A DNA stretch of 64,000 nt from NCBI GenBank assembly GCA_963665405.2, contig OY762261.2:62001-126000 (forward strand). Direction: 5' to 3'. A program made the position numbers and the translations under genes. This document shows, piece after piece, positions 8,504 to 17,046 of this stretch. Under the pieces are notes generated by a model. The model was not told where the DNA came from. It searched no databases and worked only from the letters and a program-made list of their open reading frames with translations. Each line of letters opens with the position of its first letter. The stretch's first letter is position 1. This stretch comes from G963665405 sp963665405. Its GTDB lineage: Bacteria; Chloroflexota; Dehalococcoidia; Lucifugimonadales; G963665405.

Positions 8504-9379
8504 CTAGCTTTCCGACCGGGGCGGGAGCTGGTCTTGGCCCCTCTTCGGCGGAAGGAAGTTGCTTCTCGAGACGACGGACTGACCTAGTTCCCTCTCGAAG
8601 TTCTTCCTCGCGTCGCCGGCGATCTTGCCTCCGGCGTGAGCGGTTTCCTCATTCTCGTCAAATCCCTGTGCGTCCCGCGAGCGAGCTAGCTCTGCCGTTG
8701 ACGTCTCGCCCAGCATGGTCAGGACCAACTCCATATCGGTCATGTGGTCTCTGAGGTTGTGACTCTTCGCGAGGCCCTTGACGTCTTTGTGGTTTTGGAT
8801 ACCGATGCTGAACGTCTCCTCGGATATCACGTTGGTGAGTATCGCGTATTCAGAACCCATCACTCCACGATGGGCCCACTCGCTGGTCAGTTCCTTGCGG
8901 CTCAGAATGGTGCGCATGCGCGCCTTGATCCATTCCTCTGAGCGGCCCTGGATTTGGTAGTCGAGGATCGCCCGTTGGATAGCGAGCTCGGGGTTCTGGA
9001 ATTCCTGGATCCTCTCGAACGCCACTTTCGACAGCCAACGCTTGAACGGCTCGGCCTTTGGCGAGCCCATCGACTGGATGACCCGAAACAGCGTCTCCGC
9101 GTTCGCGACATCCATAAGCCGCTCCTTGCCGTCATCAGCGGTCATCTTCAACTGTCCGATATTTTCGGACAGTTGGTCGAACCCTTCGTTCCGCAGCTTG
9201 GACTTGAGGTCAGACCAATACTTTGAGGGACGGTCAGTCTCGACGATTGCGCCCACCACGTCCGCGACCGAGAAGTACCACTCGCCGTCAAGGAAGACCT
9301 TACGGATGGGCTTGTCCTTGAACTCGCTGATCCCTATCTCTCCGTCGAATGGAATCATCTCCTCGTTCTTCTTTCCCAT
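8504..9379 (-). CDS. BRO-N domain protein, DinD/antirepressor-like
   Basis: The 291-residue protein has an N-terminal BRO domain (about 20-130, including VFLDGEWYFSVADVVGAI and the DVANAETLFRVIQSM stretch). Its C-terminal half is typical of the DinD-like chromosomal branch (EEWIKARMR, LTSEWAHRGV, NLRDHMTDMELVLTMLGE, DAQGFDENEETA). Family members are phage antirepressors or DNA-damage-inducible proteins, and the precise function is generally unknown. A good ribosome site (TAGGAG, 6 bases before the ATG) fixes the start. It lies between two tRNA-Ser genes beside a broken HTH fragment, consistent with arrival on an integrative element. Confidence 0.85.
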   Translation of the reverse strand: MGKKNEEMIPFDGEIGISEFKDKPIRKVFLDGEWYFSVADVVGAIVETDRPSKYWSDLKSKLRNEGFDQLSENIGQLKMTADDGKERLMDVANAETLFRVIQSMGSPKAEPFKRWLSKVAFERIQEFQNPELAIQRAILDYQIQGRSEEWIKARMRTILSRKELTSEWAHRGVMGSEYAILTNVISEETFSIGIQNHKDVKGLAKSHNLRDHMTDMELVLTMLGETSTAELARSRDAQGFDENEETAHAGGKIAGDARKNFERELGQSVVSRSNFLPPKRGQDQLPPRSES

Positions 9380-9699
9380 GCCTGTCTCCTAAGTCCGTGT
9401 TGGCTTCTTGGTGAGGGGTGTCCCCGAGATTCTCACATGCCAGGTGCACGTCCGCCACCCCCAATTCTGCCCGAGACGCCGGCCAGACGCCGTTCTCTGG
9501 GGCGCAATCTCTGAGGGCACTCCGAGGGGCCCCGAATTGCTAATCCGCTGAGCGGTCAGGGGCGGAGCTCAGCGGGGAGTTGCGGCGAGTATTGGTTCAT
9601 GGACGGGAGGAAGCGGATTGTCGCGGAGCGCGGCAAGCCCTCCGGCCCTGGCTTGTCCGCCGGTCGGGTTAGACCGCGGCCTGACCGAGGTCCCCCGAC
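9380..9699. other. Intergenic gap with repeat debris
   Basis: No credible gene is found in this 320-base gap. Near 9413-9440 is an inverted, diverged piece of the dispersed element (GGGTGTCCCC). Near 9509-9530 is another diverged piece (CTCTGAGGGCACTCC). An ATG-initiated frame at 9599 (about 43 codons) lacks a ribosome site and any recognisable motif, so it is not called. Confidence 0.5.
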
Positions 9700-9984
9700 C
9701 TATGCGCTTGTCGTTCCTGCGCTGTCCAGGTAGTAGATGTCCGGACGGCTAACGACGCCAGCCGCTTCCATTATGTTCTTCAGGTCTTCAGACTCGGCGA
9801 ACTGCCGTGCCCTCTCGTGGCTATCCCACTCCAGAAGGATAGAGAGCTCATTCGGATTGTCGGCGTCGTGGAGGACGTGGCTGCCCTTTGAGCCCGCGGC
9901 CTTCCGAGTGGGCTCGTGTTCGTCGAAGACGGACCTCCATTTGGCGTAGTCGCTGACCTGGAGCCTGACGAGCATGTACGACAT
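9700..9984 (-). CDS. Small ABM-like (dimeric alpha/beta barrel) protein
   Basis: The protein is 94 residues behind a strong ribosome site (AAAGGAGG, 7 bases before the ATG). The pattern is an initial strand MLVRLQVSDYAKW, a middle ELSILLEWDSHERARQFAES and a final strand. This resembles the ferredoxin-like fold of antibiotic-biosynthesis monooxygenase (ABM) and related heme-degrading or cofactor-free oxygenases. The catalytic residues of any characterised member are not evident, so the substrate is unknown. It lies alone between a repeat-containing gap and the second tRNA-Ser gene. Confidence 0.7.
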   Translation of the reverse strand: MSYMLVRLQVSDYAKWRSVFDEHEPTRKAAGSKGSHVLHDADNPNELSILLEWDSHERARQFAESEDLKNIMEAAGVVSRPDIYYLDSAGTTSA

Positions 9985-10024
9985 GATCCGTTCCTCCTTT
10001 CGGGCGGGTGGTTGCCAATGCCGG

Positions 10025-10116
<92 letters not shown>

Positions 10117-10183
10117 GCGGTAAGAGAATTATAAGGGATTAGCTATTCAGCACACTAGCAGGGTGTTGAAAAACCCCTTCGAC

Positions 10184-10305
10184 CATCCCCCTGGCCCCCT
10201 TCCTGGCCAGGAAGGGGGGAGAAATCATATCTGAGGAGCACCCTCAGACTCCCGGCAAAGGGGCTTCGCCCCTCTGCACACCCCATGTTTCATCAGCCTG
10301 CTAGG
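10184..10305. repeat. Dispersed two-hairpin element
   Basis: This copy occupies the gap between tRNA-Ser and the LuxR-type gene. It opens with CCTTCCTGGCCAGGAAGG. Next comes hairpin 1, CTGAGGAGCACCCTCAG, then the linker ACTCCCGGCA and hairpin 2, AGGGGCTTCGCCCCT. It ends in CTGCACACCCCATG and CATCAGCCTGCTAGG. The closing CATC..CTGCTAGG string recurs after ffh at 38946. Nothing else is seen between 10117 and 10388. Confidence 0.8.
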
Positions 10306-10388
10306 TACGCTGCCTTGTGCGCGGGCCAGGCTTGTCCTGCGTGCGGCCCCGCGCATCGGCGCGCCCACTTCGACACGTTAAGAGGAGG

Positions 10389-11249
10389 CTACCCGACTAG
10401 CAGACCGTAGCTTATCGCGACCCTCACTGTTTGCGCGCGACTGTGAACGCCCAACTTTCGGTAGATTCCCTGGATATGGAACTTCACCGTGTTGACACTC
10501 AATGACAGACGGTGCGCGATCTCCTTGTTGCCGGCCCCGGAGGCCAGTTGCTTTAGCACTTCCAGCTCCCGTTCGGTCAATCCCTGTACTGCTCGGATGT
10601 CAGGTCGACCGATGAGCCTAGTTGCCGTCCTCAGGTTTAGTATCTCTCGAAGATGCTGGGCGATGATGATAGGGACGGCGACGTGGTTGGCGAGTTCCTG
10701 GACAAAGATGACTTCGCTTGGGCCGTACGTACCGATGTTCCGGCTGCCGAAATTCAGGCTCCCGACACACTTGTCACGCTGCCAGAGAGGAACTGTGACG
10801 TTCGAGCGGATTCCCATGTCGAGCAGACGAGGTTTCTCGAGGAAGTCCGCTTCGCGTTCAATGTCGTGTTTCACCAATGGGACTCCGCCTTTGAGAACTT
10901 GACCCACGTTTGACCCAGCGGCCGGAATGACGATCCCTGCGTCCAGAGTGCCTGCCAGACCGGCGGTAGCATAGACGGCCAGCGTCTGTCCCGAGGGATC
11001 TGCCACAGCGAAGCTTGCTCTGTCGTGGGGAAGGAGACTCTTCACCTCATCAGACAACTGCTGGAATCCTGTGGGTAAGTGGGGGGCGGAGGCGACAGCC
11101 AACAGCGCGCGGGTAAAGGTGGACAGGCGGTTGACCATGCGGCGACATCGCTCCTCCCGCTCTCGCAGCTCTTTTTGAGTCCGATACAGGTGCCGCTCAG
11201 ACCTCTCAAGCTCAGCAACCCTTTCCCGACACCGGGCCAGCTCCTGCAT
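10389..11249 (-). CDS. GAF-LuxR family transcriptional regulator
   Basis: The protein is 286 residues from the ATG at 11249, preceded by GAGGAGGAG. Longer starts overlap aspS and give low-complexity sequence. An N-terminal coiled coil (about 1-40, rich in Glu, Arg and Leu) is followed by a GAF domain (about 55-205) and a C-terminal LuxR/NarL helix-turn-helix (about 222-280). The latter shows LTERELEVLKQLASGAGNKE and LSVNTVKFHIQGIYRKLGV. It is likely a one-component sensor-regulator whose GAF domain binds a small ligand or reads redox state. No kinase or receiver domain is adjacent. It faces the same way as aspS but has its own promoter. Confidence 0.9.
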   Translation of the reverse strand: MQELARCRERVAELERSERHLYRTQKELREREERCRRMVNRLSTFTRALLAVASAPHLPTGFQQLSDEVKSLLPHDRASFAVADPSGQTLAVYATAGLAGTLDAGIVIPAAGSNVGQVLKGGVPLVKHDIEREADFLEKPRLLDMGIRSNVTVPLWQRDKCVGSLNFGSRNIGTYGPSEVIFVQELANHVAVPIIIAQHLREILNLRTATRLIGRPDIRAVQGLTERELEVLKQLASGAGNKEIAHRLSLSVNTVKFHIQGIYRKLGVHSRAQTVRVAISYGLLVG

Positions 11250-11340
11250 AAGTCCGTTCTCCTCCTCGGTCCTTACCCCACATTCGTCACCTCCTACCGC
11301 GCCGGCAGATGACGTGCAGGCGGGACGACTGGCATGGAGA

Positions 11341-11349
11341 ATTATAGCA
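11341..11349 (-). promoter_or_regulatory. Extended -10 promoter for the LuxR-type gene
   Basis: On the minus strand the sequence TGCTATAAT lies about 90 bases before the chosen start. It has a perfect -10 hexamer with an extended TGn, and only a weak -35 (TTTATT, 17 bases upstream). The same TGCTATAAT occurs before gyrA. It lies in the 148-base gap after aspS. Confidence 0.55.
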
Positions 11350-11397
11350 TCTGGCGGGATGGCAATAAACGCGGCCGGCCATCCGGGCGCGGGGGAC

Positions 11398-13197
11398 CTA
11401 GCCTCCGCCGGGGCCAGGCTCGACGACCCGGATGTGGAGATCGGCCAGCTGGTCCGGTTCGACCGGAGCCGGAGCGTCGAACAGCGGGTCCACAGCGCTC
11501 TGGGTCTTGGGGAACGCGATTGTGTCCCGGATATTGTCGGCGCCGGAGAGCACCATGACGAGCCGGTCGATTCCTGGAGCCATCCCCCCGTGAGGTGGAG
11601 CGCCGTGGTCAAAGGCCTCCAGAAGCTGTCCGAAGCGCTCCTCGATCTGATCGCCGGTGTAGCCCAGGACCCGCAGGATTCTCTCCTGCAGCTCTCTTTT
11701 GTGGACCCTTATGCTGCCACTCGCAAGCTCCCAGCCGTTGGCCACCAGGTCGTAGCTTCGGGCAGTGACCTTGCCGGGGTCGCTGTCGAGAAACTGCTCG
11801 TGCCCCTCCTGGGGCATGGTGAACGCGTGGTGCTCGGCGTCCCACCTCTTCTGGTCCTCGTTCCAGGCGAAGAGGGGGAACTCGACTACGAACGCGAAGG
11901 CGAGCAGGTTGGGGTCGGCCAGCTCCAGACGGCGGCCCATCTCGTTGCGCAGATGGCTCAGAACCAGGTTGGTCGACTTCGCGGGGCCCGCCGCAATCAG
12001 GATGAGGTCGCCGGACCCGGCTCCGGTTTTTTCGGCCATTGCCCTGACGTCCTCGACGGTCAGGAACCTGGCGACAGACGACTTGACCTGGTCGTGGGCG
12101 AGAGTTTCCAGGTCCCCTTCGATCCCGATGTGGACCAGTCCCCGTCCGCCCCTCGCCTTGACGAACTCGACCAGCTCGTCCTGCTGCCTCCGCGAGTAGC
12201 CGGCGCAGCCGGGAGCGGCGAATCCCTTGACGATCCCTCCGTCCGACAAGACGCTCCGGAAGACCCGTAGCTCGGTGCCGGCGGCGATGTCCGACAGGTC
12301 GGCAAGCTCGAGTCCGAACCGCAGGTCGGGCTTCTCCGTGCCGTACCGGTCCATGGCATCGGAGTACGTGAGCCTGGGGAAGGGCTTCAGCATTCGCTTC
12401 TCGGGGAAGAGGGTCTCGACGAGCTCCTTGTACAGCTCCTCGAACAGGTCGAGAACGTCGGACTCATCGACGAAGCTCATCTCGAGGTCGAGCTGGGTAT
12501 GCTCCGGCTGCCGGTCGGCGCGGAGGTCCTCGTCGCGGAAGCACCGGGCGATCTGAAAGTATTTTTCAACGCCGCTGGCCATCAGGATCTGCTTCAGCTG
12601 CTGTGGCGACTGCGGAAGCGCGTAGAACCGTCCCGGATAGAGGCGGCTCGGCACGAGGTAGTCCCTGGCACCCTCCGGGGTGCTCTTGATGAGGATCGGG
12701 GTCTCGATCTCCAAAAAGCCCCGCTCATCGAGGAAGTCGCGGATGAACTTGACGACGCGGTGCCGGTTGATGAGGATGTCGCGCATCCGGGGCCGGCGCA
12801 GGTCGAGGTAGCGGTATCTGAGCCTAAGAAGCTCGTCTACCTCGTCCTCGTCGTTGACATTGAACGGCGGCGTCTTGGACTCGTTCAGGACTCGGAGCGT
12901 CTGCGCGGCGACCTCGACCTCTCCGGTCGACAGGGCGGGGTTCTCCGTGCCCGCCGGACGGCGCCTGACCTCCCCGACGACCTGCACCACCCACTCGTTC
13001 CCGAGCTGCTGGGCATCGAGGTGCGCCTCCGGCGCCGACTCCGGATTGAACACGACCTGCACGAGGCCCTCGCGGTTGCGCAGGTCGATGAACACCAGGC
13101 TCCCGTGATCGCGTCGCCGGTGGACCCATCCGGCAAGCGTGACGGTCTCGCCGGCGTGCTTTGGGCGCAGGTCTCCGCAGCTGATGGTCTTGAGCAC
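11398..13197 (-). CDS. aspS: Aspartyl-tRNA synthetase, probably non-discriminating
   Basis: A 599-residue bacterial-type AspRS starting at GTG. It has an N-terminal OB anticodon-binding domain (1-105), a class II catalytic core interrupted by the GAD insertion (about 285-420), and motif 3 GMAPGIDRLVM near residue 530. The anticodon domain reads WVHRRRDHG, with His where Asp-specific enzymes usually have Leu, and AGTENP around residue 83-86. These are the residues associated with enzymes that also charge tRNA-Asn. If so, asparagine would be made on the tRNA by GatCAB. It is preceded by its own promoter and stands alone. Confidence 0.96.
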   Translation of the reverse strand: MLKTISCGDLRPKHAGETVTLAGWVHRRRDHGSLVFIDLRNREGLVQVVFNPESAPEAHLDAQQLGNEWVVQVVGEVRRRPAGTENPALSTGEVEVAAQTLRVLNESKTPPFNVNDEDEVDELLRLRYRYLDLRRPRMRDILINRHRVVKFIRDFLDERGFLEIETPILIKSTPEGARDYLVPSRLYPGRFYALPQSPQQLKQILMASGVEKYFQIARCFRDEDLRADRQPEHTQLDLEMSFVDESDVLDLFEELYKELVETLFPEKRMLKPFPRLTYSDAMDRYGTEKPDLRFGLELADLSDIAAGTELRVFRSVLSDGGIVKGFAAPGCAGYSRRQQDELVEFVKARGGRGLVHIGIEGDLETLAHDQVKSSVARFLTVEDVRAMAEKTGAGSGDLILIAAGPAKSTNLVLSHLRNEMGRRLELADPNLLAFAFVVEFPLFAWNEDQKRWDAEHHAFTMPQEGHEQFLDSDPGKVTARSYDLVANGWELASGSIRVHKRELQERILRVLGYTGDQIEERFGQLLEAFDHGAPPHGGMAPGIDRLVMVLSGADNIRDTIAFPKTQSAVDPLFDAPAPVEPDQLADLHIRVVEPGPGGG

Positions 13198-13233
13198 GGT
13201 GTCTCCTCTGAGGGCGTATGCGAGCTAGAGGAG

Positions 13234-13263
13234 ATTATAGGACAAGTGGTGTGAGAGCGTCAG
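13234..13263 (-). promoter_or_regulatory. Promoter of aspS
   Basis: A perfect TATAAT on the minus strand (13239-13234) lies 37 bases before the aspS GTG. It is preceded at an 18-base spacing by CTGACG as the -35 element. Confidence 0.6.
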
Positions 13264-13401
13264 CTAACTTCGCTCTGAACCGGATGGTAAAGCGAGGGCA
13301 GCCACGCGAGTCAACGACCCCGCGGTCCGACAGTCTCGCCACGACGGCATCGAGGAAACCCACTTCCGCTTGAGCCCGTTGAAGGCCCTGAGACAAGACT
13401 A

Positions 13402-13842
13402 CTAGACGGCGACGCCGTAGGCCCGCTTCTTGTTGGCCAGGTTGACGAACGTCTCGGTGCGCCTCACTCCGTTGATCGTTCCTATCTGGGTCCGGAGGAA
13501 GATTCCCAGCGCCTCAGGGGAGGTCAGGGTAGCCCAGGCAAAGATGTCGTACTGGCCCGTCGTCACCGCCACCCAGTTGATCTCATCCAGACTGGCCAGG
13601 TCTTCTGAGACCTGATCTACTTTCTTGGGATCGACCTGGACGCCGATCAGCGCCTCGGATTCGTAGCCCATCTTCACCGGGTCGGGCAACGCGACGACTC
13701 GGATAAACTCCTCGGTGACCAGGCGTTTGAGCCTACGTCGCACCGTACCCTCGCTCACGCCGACATCCCGGGCTATTCCAGCGTTGGAGGCCCTTCCATC
13801 GCTCTGCAGGAGTGATATTATCCGAGCGTCCAGGTCGTCCAT
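13402..13842 (-). CDS. Lrp/AsnC family transcriptional regulator
   Basis: The protein is 146 residues from the ATG at 13842, which is preceded by GAGAGG at a good distance. An ATG at 13875 is possible. The N-terminal helix-turn-helix (about 3-50, with ISLLQSDGRASNAGIARDVG and SEGTVRRRLKRL) precedes the RAM ligand-binding domain (about 65-142), which shows the VAVTTGQYDIFAWA core. Such proteins form octamers that sense amino acids or related effectors. The effector here is unknown. Between this gene and aspS (13264-13401) one frame reads like a decayed coding fragment, with no recognisable identity. Confidence 0.92.
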   Translation of the reverse strand: MDDLDARIISLLQSDGRASNAGIARDVGVSEGTVRRRLKRLVTEEFIRVVALPDPVKMGYESEALIGVQVDPKKVDQVSEDLASLDEINWVAVTTGQYDIFAWATLTSPEALGIFLRTQIGTINGVRRTETFVNLANKKRAYGVAV

Positions 13843-13877
13843 GTTCACCTCTCGTATATTAAAGTGTTTCGGCATAG

Positions 13878-13906
13878 ATCATACTTTCGTCAACGAACCA
13901 TGTCAA
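13878..13906 (-). promoter_or_regulatory. Consensus promoter of the Lrp/AsnC gene
   Basis: On the minus strand TTGACA (13906-13901) is separated by exactly 17 bases from TATGAT (13883-13878), 36 bases before the start codon. A second TTGACG lies within the spacer. This is one of the best sigma-70-type promoters in the window. Confidence 0.75.
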
Positions 13907-14023
13907 GAGTTCCGCTCAGTGACAGCCTGAATCGGAATGTTAACAACCTTTGTGCGCTGTAAAGCGGTGCAACGTTTGGGCGGCCCACTGTGGCCTGAAG
14001 GGGGAGCGCACAGCCGCCCCTCT

Positions 14024-14515
14024 CTATCTTAACCGTTTGACGGCCACATATATCCCGACCAGTGCCCCGAGCATGGCCCCGTACGTCGTCCCGTCGAACG
14101 AGCTCGTCAGAATCGCGACCACGACCCCGCCAGCTGCCACGACCTGTAGAGTGCGCCCGCGGCCTCGGTCGGTCATGAGCTTGACCGCTTCCCCGATGAT
14201 GTATCCGATGATCCCCATGCCCAGCGAGTCGAGCAGTAGGCGCCGGGCCATCTGTGGCTCGAGGGCGTCGTACGTTACGCCGAGTGCGATTCCAAGGATC
14301 AGGCTGGCCACCATCGCCCGTGCCAGGATGGGCGTCGACACCCCGAAGGTGGGCCCGGTCCCCGCCTGCGCGCAGTCGCCGCAGCGGAGTCCCACCGAGG
14401 TCTGTACCAGGCAGGTCTGTACCAGGCAGTCGGGGCAGATCAGCTCTGCGCATTTCGAGCACTGAAGGGTGGTCGGCGTGTCCCTGTGGTTAGGACAGTA
14501 CCTCGTCTGGGACAT
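14024..14515 (-). CDS. Zinc-ribbon (B-box-like) membrane protein
   Basis: A 163-residue protein. The N-terminus is a cysteine/histidine-rich module CxxH...CSKC..CPDC...CGDC (residues 7-47), like the B-box zinc finger found ahead of rhomboid and other membrane proteins. It is followed by about four hydrophobic segments (roughly 65-90, 95-110, 122-140, 142-158). Function is unknown. A perfect 15-base tandem duplication at 14400-14429 inserts LVQTC into the zinc module, adding one extra cysteine. The start overlaps the end of plsY by 26 bases, so translation is probably coupled. Confidence 0.75.
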   Translation of the reverse strand: MSQTRYCPNHRDTPTTLQCSKCAELICPDCLVQTCLVQTSVGLRCGDCAQAGTGPTFGVSTPILARAMVASLILGIALGVTYDALEPQMARRLLLDSLGMGIIGYIIGEAVKLMTDRGRGRTLQVVAAGGVVVAILTSSFDGTTYGAMLGALVGIYVAVKRLR

Positions 14516-15203
14516 CGGTCGAAGAACCTCTCCGGTCTGCGGGCGGGCGCCGCTGCACCCATTGCACTCTCTTCGGCACGTCGCGATCCCACAGGGCGCG
14601 ATAGGCCAACACCATGAGGGGATGGTACCCTCCTCTGGGCGCCTCCCAGTTGGCGGTCAGGCGCTTGAACATCAAGAGCACGGCGGAGCCTATCCCGAAA
14701 TAGACCAGCTCCGCCGGCTGTCCGAAGACGAACGCCAGAACGGGCAGCAGCACCATCGCGACGAGCGTCCAGAACCCGAATTCGTTGAAGACGACGCGGC
14801 CGAGCAGCCCCAGAACCACGGTCAAGAGCAGGAACTCTCGCCACATGAAGAACCCGACGACCACGCCGATTGTCGTGGCGACGCCCCTGCCTCCGGTGAA
14901 GCGTATGAAAGGGGACCAGTTGTGGCCGACAATGGATACGATCCCGACCCACATCTGGACCTCGAAGCTCTGATCCAGGAGCTTCGCCAACAGGACCGGC
15001 AGCATGCCCTTGCCAAGACTGTCGAACACGCCGAGGAGAAGGCCGGTCTTGCGGCCGGCGAGCGCCATCAGGTTCGACGCCCCGACGTTGCCGGACCCAT
15101 AGTCGCGCAGGTCGACGCCCTTACGGTGCCGGCCGACCAGATATGCCGAGGGTATGGATCCCCACACGTAGGCCGCCGCGATAATCAGCCCGGAGACTAG
15201 CAC
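14490..15203 (-). CDS. plsY: Acyl-phosphate:glycerol-3-phosphate acyltransferase
   Basis: The 237-residue protein starts at GTG behind GGAG. PlsY motifs are visible: GSIPSAYLVGR and GSGNVGASN near the N-terminus, GHNWSPFIRFTGGRGVAT in the middle, and KRLTANWE towards the end. It has at least five hydrophobic segments. It transfers the acyl group from acyl-phosphate to glycerol-3-phosphate, the first step of membrane phospholipid synthesis, in the cytoplasmic membrane. A soluble tail of about 40 residues follows the family domain. The gene is 40 bases after the PHP gene and overlaps the zinc-ribbon gene. Confidence 0.94.
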   Translation of the reverse strand: MLVSGLIIAAAYVWGSIPSAYLVGRHRKGVDLRDYGSGNVGASNLMALAGRKTGLLLGVFDSLGKGMLPVLLAKLLDQSFEVQMWVGIVSIVGHNWSPFIRFTGGRGVATTIGVVVGFFMWREFLLLTVVLGLLGRVVFNEFGFWTLVAMVLLPVLAFVFGQPAELVYFGIGSAVLLMFKRLTANWEAPRGGYHPLMVLAYRALWDRDVPKRVQWVQRRPPADRRGSSTDVPDEVLS

Positions 15204-15243
15204 GACCGGCTCCGGTCAGAGCCCATTCGTGGAGCGGGCCGTA

Positions 15244-16122
15244 TCATCTTCCGGCAGCCCGGCTTCCGGTTGAGGGCCGCAGCGACTCGAGAGTGTCCAC
15301 GGTGCCGAGAGGGGGTCCCACGGACCCAGGCTCGGGCTCGCCCGGGTTGCCGGAGGCGTGGTAGTCGCTGCCACCGCAGGGCACCAGATCGAGCTTGCAC
15401 GCGAGCTCCAGCAGCTCTTCGACCTGCTCATCGGTGTAGTCTCCGTAGTGGACCTCCATGCCGGCCAGACCGGCCCTCTTCAGCTCCGACAGGGTCTCCG
15501 TCAGGTCATCCGTCGAGGTCATCCCGGCCTTGACCGCGGAGTAGGTCGGGTGCGCCATCACAGGAACGGCACCGTTTCTGACCAGCAGCCTGACGGCCTC
15601 TTCTGGGGTCATCTTCGGACGCTCTACGTAGGCCAGGCCGTCTCTGCCAAGATACTTGTTGAACGCGTCCCGAGGGTACTGCACGTACCCTGCCTCTACC
15701 ATCGCCTGAGCGATATGCGGCCGGCCGATGGCGCCGCCTCCCGAAAGCTCCTCGACACGCTCCCAGGATACGTCCAGCCCAAGGGTGCGCAATGCGTCCA
15801 CCATTCCCTTCGCCCTGTCCACCCTGCCGCTGCGGAAGCGCCGCATAGTCTCCTGAAACTCCTCGTCTTCATAATCTACGAAGTAGCCGAGGAGGTGTAT
15901 CTCGCCACCGGGGATGTCGGTCCCGAGCTCGACACCCGGGATCACGCGCATGGACGGGAACTCGCCGGCCGCCTCCACAGCCTCGGGAAGTCCCTCGGTC
16001 GAGTCGTGGTCCGTGATCGCGACGACCTTGAGGCCTCGATCCGCGCAGAGTCTGACAAGGTCACCCGGAGTCAGGTTCCCGTCGGAGTAGGTCGTATGGA
16101 GATGGAGGTCGACCTCGGCCAT
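15244..16122 (-). CDS. PHP domain phosphoesterase
   Basis: A 292-residue PHP protein with the metal-binding motifs in order: DLHLHTTYSDG at the N-terminus, TDHDSTEG near 37, GVELGTD near 63, a His in MAHPTYS near 190, and GSDYHASG near 255. The architecture with an insertion after the second motif matches the YciV family. YciV members remove 3'-phosphate from nucleoside 3',5'-bisphosphates or trim 5' ends of RNA. It lies one base after ymdB, downstream of the RNase gene rny, which fits an RNA-turnover role. That role is inferred from context. Confidence 0.88.
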   Translation of the reverse strand: MAEVDLHLHTTYSDGNLTPGDLVRLCADRGLKVVAITDHDSTEGLPEAVEAAGEFPSMRVIPGVELGTDIPGGEIHLLGYFVDYEDEEFQETMRRFRSGRVDRAKGMVDALRTLGLDVSWERVEELSGGGAIGRPHIAQAMVEAGYVQYPRDAFNKYLGRDGLAYVERPKMTPEEAVRLLVRNGAVPVMAHPTYSAVKAGMTSTDDLTETLSELKRAGLAGMEVHYGDYTDEQVEELLELACKLDLVPCGGSDYHASGNPGEPEPGSVGPPLGTVDTLESLRPSTGSRAAGR

Positions 16123-16123
16123 C

Positions 16124-16894
16124 TCAAGGAAGCTCCCGGTCGACCCGGACGACGTCGAGCGCCTTGCCCGTGCCGTCGTCGATATCGAACATGACGCTGT
16201 TGAACCTCCTGGGCCCGCCTTTAGCCACCTTGAGACGGCTGGGGCCCTGGGTCAGGAACCGCACCAGCACGTCCTCCGGCTCGACTCCGATGACGGAGTT
16301 CACGGGACCCACCATCCCGAGATCGCTTATGTAGGCGGTGCCTTTGGGCAGGATGCGTCCGTCGGCGGTAGCGACGTGCGTATGGGTCCCGGCGACCACA
16401 CTCACCCGCCCATCCAGATACCAGCCCATAGCCCCCTTCTCCGATGTTGTTTCCGCGTGGAAATCCAGGATGACGACCTTGGGGGGATCGACGATCTCGG
16501 AGAGGAGCTGGTTGACCGCCCTGAAGGGGCAGTCGAAAGTGCCCACGAAGACCCGTCCGATAAGGTTGACGACCAGGGCGTTGCCGACCGACACATGACC
16601 GCGGCCGGGGGAGTCGGGAGGGTAGTTGAGCGGACGGACCACGGGCGCCTCGCCATCCAGGTAGGGGATGATCTCCTTCTGGTCCCAGATGTGGTTGCCC
16701 GACGTGATGACGTCCACCCCGCTGGATAGCAGCTCATCGGCGGTATCGGGAGTAAGGCCAGCGCCTCCGGCGGCATTCTCGCCATTCGCGACGACGAGGT
16801 CGAGGCTCAACTCCTGCCGCAGGCCGGGCAAGAGGGACTTGACCGCGGCTCTGCCGGGGCTGCCGACCACGTCTCCTATCATCAAGACTCGCAA
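16124..16894 (-). CDS. ymdB: YmdB family metallophosphoesterase
   Basis: 256 residues from a TTG start. It carries the family's dinuclear-metal motifs: MIGDVVGSPGR at the N-terminus, VVANGENAAGG near 35, SGNHIWDQKE near 65, DFHAETTSEK near 148 and GTHTHVATAD near 175. In Bacillus the family hydrolyses 2',3'-cyclic nucleotides and influences RNase Y-dependent RNA levels. Here, as in many bacteria, it lies directly downstream of rny (152-base gap), so the RNA-metabolism link is conserved. The PHP gene follows after one base. Confidence 0.92.
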   Translation of the reverse strand: MRVLMIGDVVGSPGRAAVKSLLPGLRQELSLDLVVANGENAAGGAGLTPDTADELLSSGVDVITSGNHIWDQKEIIPYLDGEAPVVRPLNYPPDSPGRGHVSVGNALVVNLIGRVFVGTFDCPFRAVNQLLSEIVDPPKVVILDFHAETTSEKGAMGWYLDGRVSVVAGTHTHVATADGRILPKGTAYISDLGMVGPVNSVIGVEPEDVLVRFLTQGPSRLKVAKGGPRRFNSVMFDIDDGTGKALDVVRVDRELP

Positions 16895-17046
16895 CTATTC
16901 GATCCCTCGTTCGCCGACAATGTGCAAAGCAAAAAGAAACCGGGGGGCGAGCGGGCAATTGTACCGCATGCCACTCGCCCTCCGGAACACTACTGCCTGA
17001 ACGGAGTCAGGTCAAGGCCCTCGGCTCCGCGCCGGCCCGCATCGGC

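Noticed and set aside
9599..9727. Small ATG-initiated frame before the ABM-like gene
   Set aside because: No ribosome site, no motif, and strongly biased Arg/Pro/Gly composition typical of non-coding GC-rich frames.
11250..11612. Longer LuxR-type protein starting at 11612
   Set aside because: It overlaps aspS, reads as low-complexity sequence, and an ATG with a good ribosome site exists at 11249.
12499..13254. Plus-strand 251-codon frame opposite aspS
   Set aside because: It is the antisense frame of a clearly coding gene. High GC makes such shadows common.
13264..13401. Minus-strand frame reading like LQRAQAEVGFLDAVV
   Set aside because: Too short and lacking start and identity. It may be a decayed fragment but cannot be supported.
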